From NCBI GenBank assembly GCA_947172415.1, contig OX359193.1:1792501-1856500 (forward strand): a DNA stretch of 64,000 nt, given 5' to 3'. The notes beneath the pieces are model-generated. The model saw nothing but the letters and a program-made list of their open reading frames with translations. It had not been told where the DNA came from and made no database searches. Each line of letters begins with the position of its first letter. Positions within the stretch are counted from its first letter, which is position 1. The stretch is from Chondrosia reniformis. Its lineage: Eukaryota; Porifera; Demospongiae; Chondrillida; Chondrillidae. Below, in pieces: positions 48,072 to 59,082 of the stretch. The position numbers and the translations under genes were made by a program.

Positions 48072-51000
48072 TCATAAACGAGGTGTTTGTGCATTCTGAT
48101 CCTTAAGTTTTCTATAGCAAGACAAACTGCACAGAGGTAGTTTTGAGGTAACATCAGCATACTTCCTGGCATTCTTGCAACCTTTAATGCAACAGATTTG
48201 CACTTTTGGCACTTCGCTGAAGAGGAAGAGAAATTTAAATCCAGCAGCATTAAAGTCACTGTAGTATGCTTACACTAAACTTGGATCACTATATAAGCAG
48301 GTTATACGTAATTACCTAACAGATATGGTACTACCAAGTATTAGGAAAGTTCAGGTGTAGTGAATATGGATAACATGTCACACAGTGCACCCATAACCAA
48401 TGGATCCCATTACTTGATAACATGTACCGTTGTGTCTATATAGGTTTAAAATTTAACCATCTATTCCATGCTATCTGATTCTACCCAATATTAACTGATG
48501 TATTGCTTTTAAATATCCTCTTGTAGCCTCCGTAATCTCGTCTTTTCCTCCTGACTTTGCTTATATACAGGGGTAGATCTAAGGGGGGTGGAGGTGTCAT
48601 GTTGGAGTGCTACTATGGGGTAGTTTTGGCTAAAAACATTTGCAAATAGTTTGAAATACGCATGTCCATTACAACTTTAATTCAGAGGGAAACTTCAAAT
48701 CCCAGAGCATCCTCCCCCTTAATCCCTAATGATGTAGCCGACCTTTTAGTAATCTTTTGAGCTACAAAAGGAGACTCGACTTCCTTTGGAAATGATATAG
48801 TTATACCATTAACAATGCTATCTCTGTAGCTGAATGCAGGTCCTTCAATTCTTGCCCTTTTATGACCACCATTGCCATCTTCCTTCTTTTTCGTTGGCTG
48901 CTTTTGAAGCAATCTTTGTATGGTTTCAGCCTTAAGGGACAAATCAAATTATTAGGTTTAAAAGATAAAGGATTCTTAAAAAGTTAAAACCAATATCCAA
49001 CTTGATAGCAATGTTGTAATGCTAATAGACATTAGTACCAATTATATTACTATGAAATTAATATATGGCAGATGTAGTCTTGTCAGCTCTTGTAGAGCCA
49101 CGTTACCTTGACCTCCTCCCTCCGCTGTGCTGCTCTCTGCTTTCTCTTTCTGTTACGTTCTGACTTTTTTAGTAACATCTCTTCTGTTTCTGCTTTCTTT
49201 TTGGCTGAAACAAACAAGGCACAATTACATATGAGTACATTTACACAGACATAATATATTACATTATTCGATAACACATTCATGCACGGGTGAGTTATGT
49301 AAAGGGGATTCTGCAAAGCCAAGGACTCGCAAAAGATCAAGAAGAAGACATAGATTCCCAGGGTTACTGATGAAAGGTAGAATTCCCAGAAACAGCTGTC
49401 TGACCCAATGGAGAAGGAGAAATGTCTTGTATCCCCCTCCAAAGTTCTTGCTAGGTTTAGTTCTCTATAGGCCTTTACTATAAATGAGATGTAATATGTT
49501 AAAAATGGTGTGTTAGATTATACATTAGACAGGAGTTGGTTCTTTCATCAAGCGTTCAAGTAGTATTGACTACTTTGTCTGACATACAGTTGTCCGTTTA
49601 CTGTTACTGAAGAAGACCATTGGGTCAAAACGTCTGAGCATTCCAGTAGTATTTCTTATTGTATATACAGATATCAGTTAATAATGCACTGAAGACTTAC
49701 ATTGAAGAGGTAGCTCCATTAAGATACTGTCACCTCCGTCAGCAAGAGCTCTCTATATGAGTGAGGGAGGGTGTCTTTAACACATTTATAATTCAATACT
49801 CTTTACTTTAGCATGGAAATGTACTTCTGTCCACTTGTACTGTATGCATCCTCTTCATCACAATACCTGTCTTGCAGTGAGCTTCCTGTTGCCTTTGTCA
49901 GGAAGATAACCTCTCTCATCCACCTCTCCCATTTCAAGGGCCTTAAGCCACTCTTCTTCATCATCAACGTCAGAGGCTTTCTTTTCGCTTGAGATAACAA
50001 AGAGATCAGAGTAGTGTTTCACACAACATACAAACAATGCAGCTAGCTGTTCAAGAAAGGAATACGCAATATGGTTTTTGTTAAATTTGCAATCCAAAAC
50101 ACATTTTCCTGCATCTATTAATAACAACCTATTAGATTGATTAGGGAACCTAGCGAGCTTTAGATGAGAATACAAGTCTTCTCTTTCTTCTTCTGCTCCA
50201 CTGGGCCGGACACGCTGTTTCTGGGAATGCCACCCTTCATCAGTGACAATCTCTCTTTTGATCCTTAGCTCTCACTAAACTTCAGGCTAAAAACATGTAC
50301 TACATGTACAACAGTAGACACTATTATTGTGTAAGTATATACCATACTACAACAAAGGTGCTTGTGCTAAGGCACAGGTAAACAAAGGTGCTTGCACTAA
50401 GGCACAGGTAAACAAAGGTGCTTGTGCTAAGGCACAGGTAAACAAAGGTGCTTGTACTAAGGCACAGGTAAACAAAGGTGCTTGCACTAAGGCACAGGTA
50501 AACAAAGGTGCTTGTGCTAAGGCACAGGTAAACAAAGGTGCTTGTGCTAAGGCACAGGTAAACAAAGGTGCTTGTACTAAGGCACAGGTAAACAAAGGTG
50601 CTTGCACTAAGGCACAGGTAAACAAAGGTGCTTGTACTAAGGCACAGGTAAACAAAGGTGCTTGTGCTAAGGTACAGGTAAACATAGCACATGTAACAAG
50701 GAAACAAAATGTCACTTAAGGGCTTACATTTCTATTTCACTCCCTCCTTCTTCCTCTTGTGTTTCTACCATTTCTTCCAACACAACGTCATCTTCATCTT
50801 CACCTTCACCTTCTTCCTCCTCCTCCTCCTCAACAGTAGCATCTTCTGGGATATCCACAGAGTTCTCGTCTACAGTGTTTATATTTGATACATTCACTAG
50901 ACAAACTTCTATCATGTATGAACAATCTAGTACACCATTTTTCAACATGCTACATCTACTATACATTAAACCTAGTGTATATTGTAGTAGTGTATATTGC

Positions 51001-51296
51001 ATGTATACTTAACATACATACCTTCTTCCCAATCAATTTTCAAGTTTTCCTCTTCCTCTCCAACACTTAAGTCTTCATCACTATTGGAAATAGACTCCTG
51101 CGAATCCGTAGCTTCACTATATATCAGTGCCAAGTCACATTATTAAATACTATCGTATTAGCCTAATTGTAGTCCTATTAACTTACCTCTGCTCTTTGAT
51201 TCTTTTTAAATCTATTTTTATAGTCAGAGGTGGTTTTGGAGGTTTGGTAGGATTGTTTTTTGGTAATCCTTTCCCTCGGCGAGGTTCGGCGGCCAT
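48072..51296 (-). CDS. INO80B: INO80 complex subunit B (PAPA-1/ZNHIT4-type) with C-terminal zf-HIT
   Basis: Nuclear INO80 subunit. Eight exons: 51296-51187, 51116-51022, 50869-50728, 49987-49867, 49752-49701, 49204-49107, 48930-48743, 48216-48072; 951 nt, 316 residues. A basic N-terminus (MAAEPRRGKGLPKNNPTKPP) is followed by long acidic runs. Then come the conserved DDEEEWLKALEMGEVDERGY and KLTARQ, the PAPA-1 region (EEMLLKKSERNRKRKQRAAQ, RREEVKAETIQRLLQKQ), GITISFPKEV, and finally a zf-HIT finger (CCIKGCKNARKYA, LPLCSLSCY). The finger is only reached if exon 7 uses the donor AAAAG|GTCGGC at 48743; reading on gives an early stop at 48682, so a shorter isoform lacking the finger is possible. 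Frame of the last exon differs from the longest open frame there. Confidence 0.87.
49312..49480 (+). mobile_element. Dispersed repeat family R1, copy 4
   Basis: CCAAGGACTCGCAAAAGATC, GGGTTACTGATGAAAGGTAG, CTGTCTGACCCAATGGAGAA, CTAGGTTTAGTTCTCTATAG. In INO80B intron 5. Confidence 0.72.
49597..49650 (+). other. Hammerhead-like motif
   Basis: CTGAAGA (49607-49613), hairpin GACC[ATTG]GGTC (49615-49626), AAAAC, GTC (49632-49634). Stem I can form from TTA with TGA beside the core and TACTG with CAGTA further out, with an internal loop. The GAAA box reads CAAAA here, so activity is doubtful. In INO80B intron 5. Confidence 0.42.
50170..50282 (-). mobile_element. Dispersed repeat family R1, copy 5
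   Basis: Reverse orientation: CTTTCTTCTTCTGCTCCACT, GTTTCTGGGAATGCCACC, CTTCATCAGTGAC, CTTAGCTCTCACTAAACTTC. In INO80B intron 3, next to a minisatellite. Confidence 0.65.
50352..50688. repeat. 30-bp minisatellite, about 11 copies
   Basis: Unit AACAAAGGTGCTTGTGCTAA + GGCACAGGTA with changes only at two or three positions (TGTGCT, TGCACT, TGTACT). As the unit is a multiple of three, several frames on both strands stay open (for example NKGACAKAQV repeated), but it lies inside INO80B intron 3 and is not regarded as coding. Confidence 0.95.
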
Positions 51297-52968
51297 TTTT
51301 GTGTTGCGCCTTGTCAAGGGGACTCCCCATTGTTCATTATATACACTACCGAAATGGTCAGACATATAGCAGATCCTGCGCGTATTATCGGCAATCATAT
51401 TCATATAAAGTATAGGACACATCAAGTGATAGTGGTATAATAAGCTGTGTATGTTATAGCTATAACTTATTAAGAGTTCACATTATGGCCTTCTGATTCC
51501 AAGCTACAATATCTTTCAGAATCTAAGCACTCACCTTTACAAACTAGAATTGCCAAAGATGTGTCCGGGATGCATGCATCTTCACTCTGTGAGGAAGACC
51601 GGCTTCATTGGGCAGCTTGTAAACATGGTAAAAACTGCATATACATTACCATTCCTACTTAACAACCGGCTGCTTCACTGTCTTGTCTGGTTTCTACAAA
51701 TCCAACTGTCCAAAATACTAGAGTAGATGAAAGTAAACTATGACAACTGAGGCATCAGTCATGTACTTAAGGTAAGCAATATTTAGAATAGTAACATACT
51801 ACACCTACATACCTTGCAATACATTACTACATTGCATGATTTGAAAATTGTGGAAGTGATTGGGTCAATAGTAAAGTAAAAGTAAAAAATATATTAAATC
51901 TTTTAGTCTCTGAGATTTATACCATCTAGTTCTTTCCATGGAATCATCACATCAACAAAAGGTGTTTTCTAAACAATAAATAGGATATAGGTTCAATGAA
52001 TTCAAGTATGTGCATTTCTGATTCTTGCACATCTATCTATTTACTTACAGACTCCTGACTAAAAAGTACATACCAAGATCATCTTGAGCCAGGCTATCCA
52101 ACTATTCAATCTTCCATCTGGGGTATGAGGGTTAAAAAATTAAAAAATCATTTCAAAAGCATAAATGAACTCATGAGCAAGCATGGAGAAATAATACTAT
52201 TACATATATCGATTCATTAGGATGACACGTCACATGTTTCTTATTCAGTTTAGGATGTGACATTGTAAGCTTAGGATGTCACGGATCCGGCCCGGAATTT
52301 TGTCTACAAAATGCATGCTGTATACACGCGCACTTAATTATATAATTATATTCATAGCAAGGTGTGCCAAATTCCTGTAAACCAGAAAATTTGGATTGTA
52401 CATTTTCTTGCCTGGATTTATTCTCCTGGATTTCATGCCTGTATTTATTTCCTTGCCTGTATTTTCTTACCCAGATTTCTAGCCCAAATTTTCATTTAAA
52501 TATAAATAGGAATATCTCCCTTGGAATTTAATATAAAATAAGGATTTATTAACGTTTAGTGTTAAATAATCACTCCTCATACCAATGTAGCACTAGCACA
52601 TGTATATGTATATATGCCTTTTGGTATCACGATTAACATTGCATAAATAAATATATAACGAAAACATATTGCTAATACACATTGTATTGGGGCATATAAT
52701 AAATCTTGCACTTTTTTGTATACATGTACCTAATGTGCAGTAGCATGGAAGACTCTTTTTGATTGAACTTTAACAGTTACTATACTTTCAGCTTAGCTCT
52801 ACTATACTATAGGAATAAATTAAAGCATTTCAAATTTAACTGTTATCTTATCTTACAGTATGTACAAATACATATAGTTAGTACATAATTATAACAGAGA
52901 AGCACTTAGTCTATTGGTTAATTGATAAATACAAATATGTACTTTCCATGATAACAGCAGTAATATAT
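51297..52968. other. Spacer without recognised gene
   Basis: Between the start of INO80B and the stop of the Ig/FN3 receptor gene, both minus strand. It includes an irregular tandem of TTGCCTGGATTTATT-like blocks at about 52400-52490. No exon seen. Confidence 0.45.
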
Positions 52969-55278
52969 TCACAAGTTAACATAAGTTGGTTTATCTTCAA
53001 TTTGATTCATCTCAATAGGTACATAAGCAGGATTCCTTTCCATTTCTTGATCATTTGTACTTTCAATATTATGAGGATTCAATGATTCTATATAATAACG
53101 AAACTAAAATGTATTTAAAAGCATTCAGAAAAGGTTAATTACTAATCAAAATTTAACTTAATAATCATTATATACTAGACATTGAACAATTTGTATAATA
53201 TTATATAGAACATCTACTAACCTTTTGACCTTTGAGGAGGAATCTTGTGGTTTCTTCTGTACACATAAGCTGTTACTATGCATGTGGCTATAAATATACT
53301 CCAACTGATCACAAAAAGAGAAATAAAGACAATTGAAGTGATAATCCATGATCTGCAGACTGAAATGCCTGTATTGATGTATACAGCGAGGTGGAAAGAG
53401 AACAAATAGAAAATGTATAATGAATGCATATCACTGTTATATAATCCTATCTTTCTCTACATTGGCAAATAATATACTGTATATACACATACCCAGCTGG
53501 TCATTTTTTGTTGTTACTGATGAAAAGTTACTACCACCACTCCTAATGTTGAAATCTTCTTTACAATAAGCTCCAACTCCAATCTCATAAGATGTACCAG
53601 GAGTAAGACCTTCAATAGTGTAGAATGTTTCAGTAGTGGCTGTATTCCTCAAACTAGATCCATCTCCACTCTGTTGCCATGTTACCTCATACATGAAGGT
53701 ACAGTTCTCAAAACACTCATCACTGTGGGACCATATCAGGAAGATACTTGTATCAGAAGGGATGGATGTGAGTGAGGTTGGAGGAAGGGGAGACTCTGAA
53801 GGAATACCAACTAATATACATATACAATTAAGATAATATATATGTCACAGAAGAGATGACAAATCTTATGCAAATGTTATACGTATACTCACCTCTAACT
53901 CTCACAGTCACAGGTTCACTCTCCTCCATACTACCATCGGTATACACAACAGTACAAGAGTAGTTAGCCTCTCCATTGAGGAAGACACTCTTTCTTGTTG
54001 TCACACTCACAACTGTCTCAGTATTACTCTGGGATACAACCATATGGTATGTATCAGGTAGATCAATACTCTCTCCATCCTTCATCCACACTACAGGACT
54101 GGTCTGATTGAAGATGGGTCCACTTGATGTAGTATCAGTTATATCATGATGGTGACAGGTGAGTTGGACTTCTCTGTCATAACAGACTGGATTCTGTGAA
54201 ACATCAATTTGAATTACATCTAAGGACAAAAAAATATTCGCATATAGCAAAGACCTTCACTCCTACTAACTTACCCAATGTAGTAATCTCCACTTCCACT
54301 GTAGCACTGATAATATCTGGATACTGTTCACTCTGTGATCTGATCATAAAGATGTAACTGGTATTTGGTGTTAGTGATTCTACCATGATGGTCATATTAG
54401 TAGTTGCATATGATGTACACTGAGATGGATTAAGTACTCCATTGATAAGAAGACAGTGAGTGATGTTGAAGAAGATATCCTTATAACAGTCTGACATGTT
54501 GTAGTTCCATTCTGTACTAATATAATTTGGTCTCAAAAGCAGGTGAGCAATTAAAGGAGCATCCAATGTCTCTACAATTAATGTCATTATAAATGATAAG
54601 AATGTATAATGCATGCGCGCACTCTTTGTTTGAGTATACATATAGAACCTACCGACTATATTAAATGTAACACTATTGCTGTGCTTTTGGTCACTGATGT
54701 TAGTCTTGTTAATAATAGCACACTTGTAGTATGTTCCTGGTTCATGTACTCCTTTAGTTACATTGATCTGTAGTCCAGTGACAGTAGCGTTGGTAAAGAG
54801 AAACATTTCATTCTCTCTAGGTACAAAACTAACTCCATTCCTCATCCACAATACAACAGATGAATATCCACTACTCCCTCCCAGAGGAGGGTGAATACAG
54901 CATATCCGATAAGTCTCTCCATAGCACACTTCATCAGGTAGTTTAGTCAGAGTCAAAGTGGGAGAGATAGCATCAACTACGTATATACGTCGTAACGAGA
55001 AAATAAAAATAGTTTTTATAGATTCGAAAGTGTTTCACAAACAACTTTTTGAGAACTAGCTATATATAGACTATATTTTTGTATGAAATGGTATGAGCAA
55101 ATTCTTCACAATAAAAGAAGTCGCACCATCTATATTAAACAGCAATATACGAAGTTGAAGATCTATATGTTGAAACGCTAAAAGAGAAGCTAATAGTACC
55201 GGAATAGTGTCCGAGGTAGATCAAAAGAGGTACGAAAATTAGATTTCTTTCTTTCTGTCGATACATTCTTGCAGCCAT
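52969..55278 (-). CDS. Ig/FN3 single-pass receptor with ITAM-like cytoplasmic tail
   Basis: Predicted type I plasma-membrane receptor of 533 residues. Seven exons, one per domain: 55278-55200, 54976-54653, 54571-54275, 54219-53893, 53810-53493, 53359-53222, 53087-52969; all introns phase 1, 1602 nt. Exon 1 gives a signal peptide (MYRQKERNLIFVPLLIYLG). Residues about 27-134 are Ig-like (YRICCIHPPL, VVLWMRNG, GTYYKCAI). About 135-233 are FN3-like (VESLTPNTSYIFMIRS). About 234-342 are Ig-like (VQLTCHHHD, VVWMKDGESI, ANYSCTVVY). About 343-448 are FN3 (LPPTSLTSIP, IEGLTPGTSYEIGV). A transmembrane helix (IITSIVFISLFVISWSIFIA) then a basic YRRNHK stop. The tail ends NPAYVPIEMNQIEDKPTYVNL minus its first residues: YVPI-x10-YVNL fits the ITAM spacing YxxI/L-x6-12-YxxI/L and NPAY is a PTB-type motif. 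Many N-x-S/T sites. The gene's first exon is inferred from phase. Confidence 0.78.
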
Positions 55279-55844
55279 ATAGATGCAGCTAGCGCATACG
55301 TTGCAATTTAAACTGTTAAAGCAAAATGGCTGAAGTTGCATTGCATTTCTAGTATGCTGCAGTACTGTGCGCAGGAGCTAGGAGGACGGCATATCTATTC
55401 GAAGCTAAGAGCAAGCTCGAGCTTATACACACTTTCACACTGTTGCGTAGGGTTTGTGCTCTATGCTCGAACACTCCTTCTCGTGTCATGTATAAACAGT
55501 GTTGGTGTTAATAACTGCATGCAGCGCTAATTGCACGTTCACTCCATGACTGAATAGTCAAGTTACAACTGTGTACAAATGTTAACATCAAATTGTGTAA
55601 TTAACAGGAATGCAAGGTGATGGTTGTAGTCTACGCAACGAACCCACAGTACAAATCAACAAGTCAGGATCGAAACAGCTTGAAACATGAATCTTGAAAA
55701 TTAACTCTCTGCGGCACATAGCCCTGGGCCCCAGAATTTACCAGGTGCAAGATCTAGCTAGAGTTTTTGTAACCAGGTGGCGAGAGAGAGTGTGTATATA
55801 TTGACGCTCAGTTATGAACACAACTTGATAATTTGGAGCGTCTT
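55279..55844. promoter_or_regulatory. Divergent intergenic region (Ig/FN3 receptor / unknown gene)
   Basis: 566 bp between two divergent starts; presumed to hold both promoters. Somewhat GC-richer than average around 55360-55460. No specific element identified. Confidence 0.4.
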
Positions 55845-58200
55845 ATGTCGATGGAGTATCAGGATTACCTCGATAGAACTCACCTTGTCAACAGGCTGCG
55901 AGATCAGTCATTGTTAACCTGCTGTTGTCAGGAGTATCCAAACGAGAAAGCAGTATCGCAGCCCTATTCGTGGTGTGGATGGGAGAATGTTCCTTTCAAG
56001 AATAAGCTTGAAACTACTTACATCTCGATGAAGCAAATAACAAAAACAAACAAGAAATCTACCACAAAATCAAAACTTCTTCAACCTACCAGCAGACATG
56101 GGAAAATCCAAGATAGATATGTTTTTCAACATTCTCTTAGTATCTCATCTTTTGCTGAAGAGTACAGACTTGCAAACACGTCCTCCTATTACAAGAGAGA
56201 CAAAGGCCACAGTGAAACCACATTCCTAATGCAACCCTCATGCTGTTTCTACCCTCGTGTGCTGCTACACCAGGAAGATAGCAGTAGATCTCAAGGAGAG
56301 GAAAAACAAAAAAAAGTACTTTCATATGATCAAATGTAAGCCTGTACCAATGCTAGCTTACTTGTGGAGTGCATATAATAGCATGTCGTATATAGCATGT
56401 AATACCCAATGGACAATGCACATTCCCTTTGATTTGTGGTAGAATTGAATGAGATTTAATCACATTTCTTTCTTTATTCCTTCCATGTGCATATGTGAAT
56501 CTGTAATGTCTGGTCAAAAATGCTGCACTATACGTAATATACAATTACATACAATGCAGGCCAAATTCTGAACAGCAACAGCTATGTAATGGAAATGCAA
56601 TGCATTTTCAAGTAGAATGGAAGCTAAGGTCAGTGTCCACAATGAATTATATATACATTATATTGTCCCAGAGTAATCCTAAAGTTATTATGGGTAGGAA
56701 ATTAGTGTTATTCATTCAAATAATAGTTTGGAGCATAGGGTAAATTGTGTAATTGGTTATTGCATATTTTATATATGTATGTATATCATTTGTGTATGTA
56801 TATACATGGCTCATGCATCTTAAGTATTGCCTGCACAATCCTGCTGTTTATATACGTATATACGTTATGATAGATTATGCACACATACTCTGGTGTATAC
56901 ATATATATGTATGAAAAATCTGATACACTATTTTAATTCCTACATGCTGTGCCTATTCTGTAAAAAGCCTATAGGGGAACTAAACTGGAAGAGAGCTTTG
57001 GATGAAGATACAGGAGTCTTTTCTTTCTTCGATTCGTTTCCTTGTCTTTTTCTTTATCTTGATCTTCTATGAATCCTTGGCCTCTATATATGCTAAATCT
57101 AGGGGCCTTATATGCACAATTTTTGTGCCAAAGTTGCATAAGGCATTTACTAAGACACAATTATGAAATTTAATTAATTTTATGAAAGGAATGTAAGTCG
57201 GGTTAAATATATGAATTAAATTTTTAGTAATGTGGCTTTTACAGGCAAAACAGACTCAGCACAACTATTACAAGTAGGACACATTACATACGTAAGTCTA
57301 CCCTATAAGTAGTAACATTTCTTTGGAGGATATGGGATATATAGTGGATCCAGAGGTACGTATGTATGGTTTTATGTGGGTGAATATAGGATCCATTTCT
57401 CTAGTTATTTAAGAATATTATCGAGAAGGTTAATTCAGCATGGCTAGTTTATATGCAAAATACATCTCAATTGTACAATCTTGGCTAATCTTTGAACTAC
57501 ATCTGTTGTACTAATGGAGCAAAATCTTCTTATCTTTTGTTAATATTAGCTATTTCTTTCCTAACTTTTTCAACACAGGAAGGTCAACAGTGCAATAAAG
57601 CGGTATCAACTATCGAAATCAGCGCAGGCTTATCCACCCTCTGCAAGGTTAGCCAGTAGATTGAAGGCTACTGCAAAACTCTTGGCTAACATTAAAATCT
57701 CTGCATACAGTAGTGATTACGATCCACCCATTTCTTATGGATCACATCAGTCAGCAAATTCAAAGACCTGGAGGGAAGATTATAACAGTTGCAGCTATAA
57801 ATACGACCATATGCATGCTAGTTATTGCCAGTCTCAGTACAACAAAACAAACATCACTATGATGGATAGATCCCATCTTGAGTCTGCACAGGCAGAGAAA
57901 CTGAAGAGCAGTAATGGTAAACAGCTGACCAAGATGCATACCATTCCACCATCTTGGAGGAAGAGACCTCCCTTAATGGAACGCAGAAAATCTTTGGGTC
58001 CCTACTCAAAGAACATGAAAGACTTACAGATGGCTAAAAGAGATGATAGCAACCCGCAGCACCCAAGCATTCACAACATACAGTTAAAGACCTACACCTT
58101 TAAGCACAACCAAATGGCAGCACCAAGAAGACACTTTCCTCCTGAAAAACAACAACAATTTAAATTAATTTTAAATAGGAGTAGATTAAATACTGTCTAA
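55845..58200 (+). CDS. Uncharacterised basic protein, 393 residues
   Basis: Not recognised. Three exons join in phase: 55845-56335, 56560-56628, 57579-58200 (1182 nt). The start is the first ATG after an in-frame TGA at 55815-55817. No signal peptide, membrane helix or catalytic motif is visible. Composition is rich in Ser, Lys, Tyr, Gln and His, with a Cys cluster LLTCCCQEYP near residue 27 and a conserved-looking block KRYQLSKSAQAYPPSARLAS, then RLKATAKLLANIKIS. The C-terminal half is basic and probably disordered (WRKRPPLMERRKSLGPY, FPPEKQQQFKLILNRSRLN). Intron 2 contains an R1 repeat. The 3' end is 56 bp from the stop of BOLA2 on the other strand. Confidence 0.65.
56955..57105 (-). mobile_element. 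Dispersed repeat family R1, copy 6
   Basis: Reverse orientation: TTCTGTAAAAAGCCTATAGG, GGAACTAAACTGGAAGAGAG, TTCTTTATCTTGATCTTC, GAATCCTTGGCCTCTATATA. The middle (the CCCAGAAAC part) is deleted. It shows both element ends and helps define the family's limits. Confidence 0.68.
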
Positions 58201-58256
58201 ATACAAATACAATAACAAAAATTAAAATTATTGAATTGCAAAATATGGTAAATGGA

Positions 58257-59082
58257 TTATTTCTTTTGTACATTTTGCCACTGTTCAGGAGTATAAGTTT
58301 TTTGTGTGAATGCATGAATCTCCTTGAGTTCATTCTTCAGACATTCGTTCACTAGCCTGCAAAATGGAATGTAAAATAAAATAATAAATTGGTACACATA
58401 AATAAAAGTAAATCAAACTAGAAATACACGTTTAATAGAATAAGGATTTCTTCTCTTCTCTTTAAGATAGTCTCTTTGAGACTATAAAAGGACTACTGGA
58501 AAAATCCTACCCATCAGTCGCTTAAGAAGACCCTCAGGGTCGAAACGTCTGACCAGAAGATTTACCAAGACAAACTGCATTTTTAGATGCTCAAAGAGTC
58601 AAAAGATGTACCATCTTAAAGATAAATATATACACGTTTAGTATGACAATAAGTTAAAGTAGAAAATCTGTAAATGCAATGCCATTGTTGGCCCCTCGTA
58701 ATTAGTAGCACTGACAGGACTGCTACTAATTATATACATGTGACTTTAACTTTAAGTCTTCTTTTGGGTATAATTAACAGCAAATACTCTACCATTTCAC
58801 CTGAAAATACCCTTGGCCATATATTTAGTACAATGATATATTATATACCTATGTCTTTGTAAAAGTGGCTTTCCTTCAAAAACATTAGATACTATAATTG
58901 CTTTAAAGCTCTGTCCACATCCTCCAGAGATATCTTCAACTTCCTATAACCTCATACAGAGAGTAGCTCTAATTAACATAGCAGATGACACAATCCGACT
59001 AGCACACACGCAAGCCTACCACATGTTCTGCTGGTAGTTCATTCAGCAACTTCTTCTGAATCTCTTCAGGATTGGCAGCCAT
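58257..59082 (-). CDS. BOLA2: BolA-like protein 2
   Basis: Small cytosolic/nuclear BolA protein that, in the known family, binds monothiol glutaredoxin (GLRX3) through a shared [2Fe-2S] cluster for iron sensing and Fe-S delivery. Three exons: 59082-59020, 58943-58849, 58356-58257; 258 nt, 85 residues, against 86 in human. Order of motifs: MAANPEEIQKKLLNEL, HVEVEDISGGCGQSFKAIIV, FEGKPLLQRHRLVNECL, KEIHAFTQKTYTPEQW. The GGCG cysteine and the RHRLVN histidine that ligand the cluster in the family are present. The start is the first ATG and gives the expected length. Convergent with the unknown gene at 55845-58200; the 3' UTRs probably overlap. Confidence 0.93.
58517..58553 (+). other. Hammerhead-like motif (best stem II)
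   Basis: CTTAAGA (58521-58527, one change from CUGANGA), perfect hairpin GACCC[TCA]GGGTC (58529-58541), GAAAC (58542-58546), GTC (58547-58549). A four-pair stem I forms between GTCG (58517-58520) and TGAC (58550-58553). In BOLA2 intron 2. Confidence 0.45.

Noticed and set aside
48023..48259. 78-codon frame with CQKC and CAVC that looked like a zinc ribbon
   Set aside because: The neighbouring frame of the same DNA encodes the expected zf-HIT of INO80B and splices in phase to exon 7.
50324..50719. Three 120-130 codon open frames over the 30-bp minisatellite
   Set aside because: Same artefact; inside an INO80B intron and without initiation or domain evidence.
57245..57291. Possible extra exon in the unknown gene (acceptor TTTTACAG, donor ATAC|GTAAGT)
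   Set aside because: Its inclusion leads to a stop in the last exon, whereas joining 56628 directly to 57579 keeps the frame.
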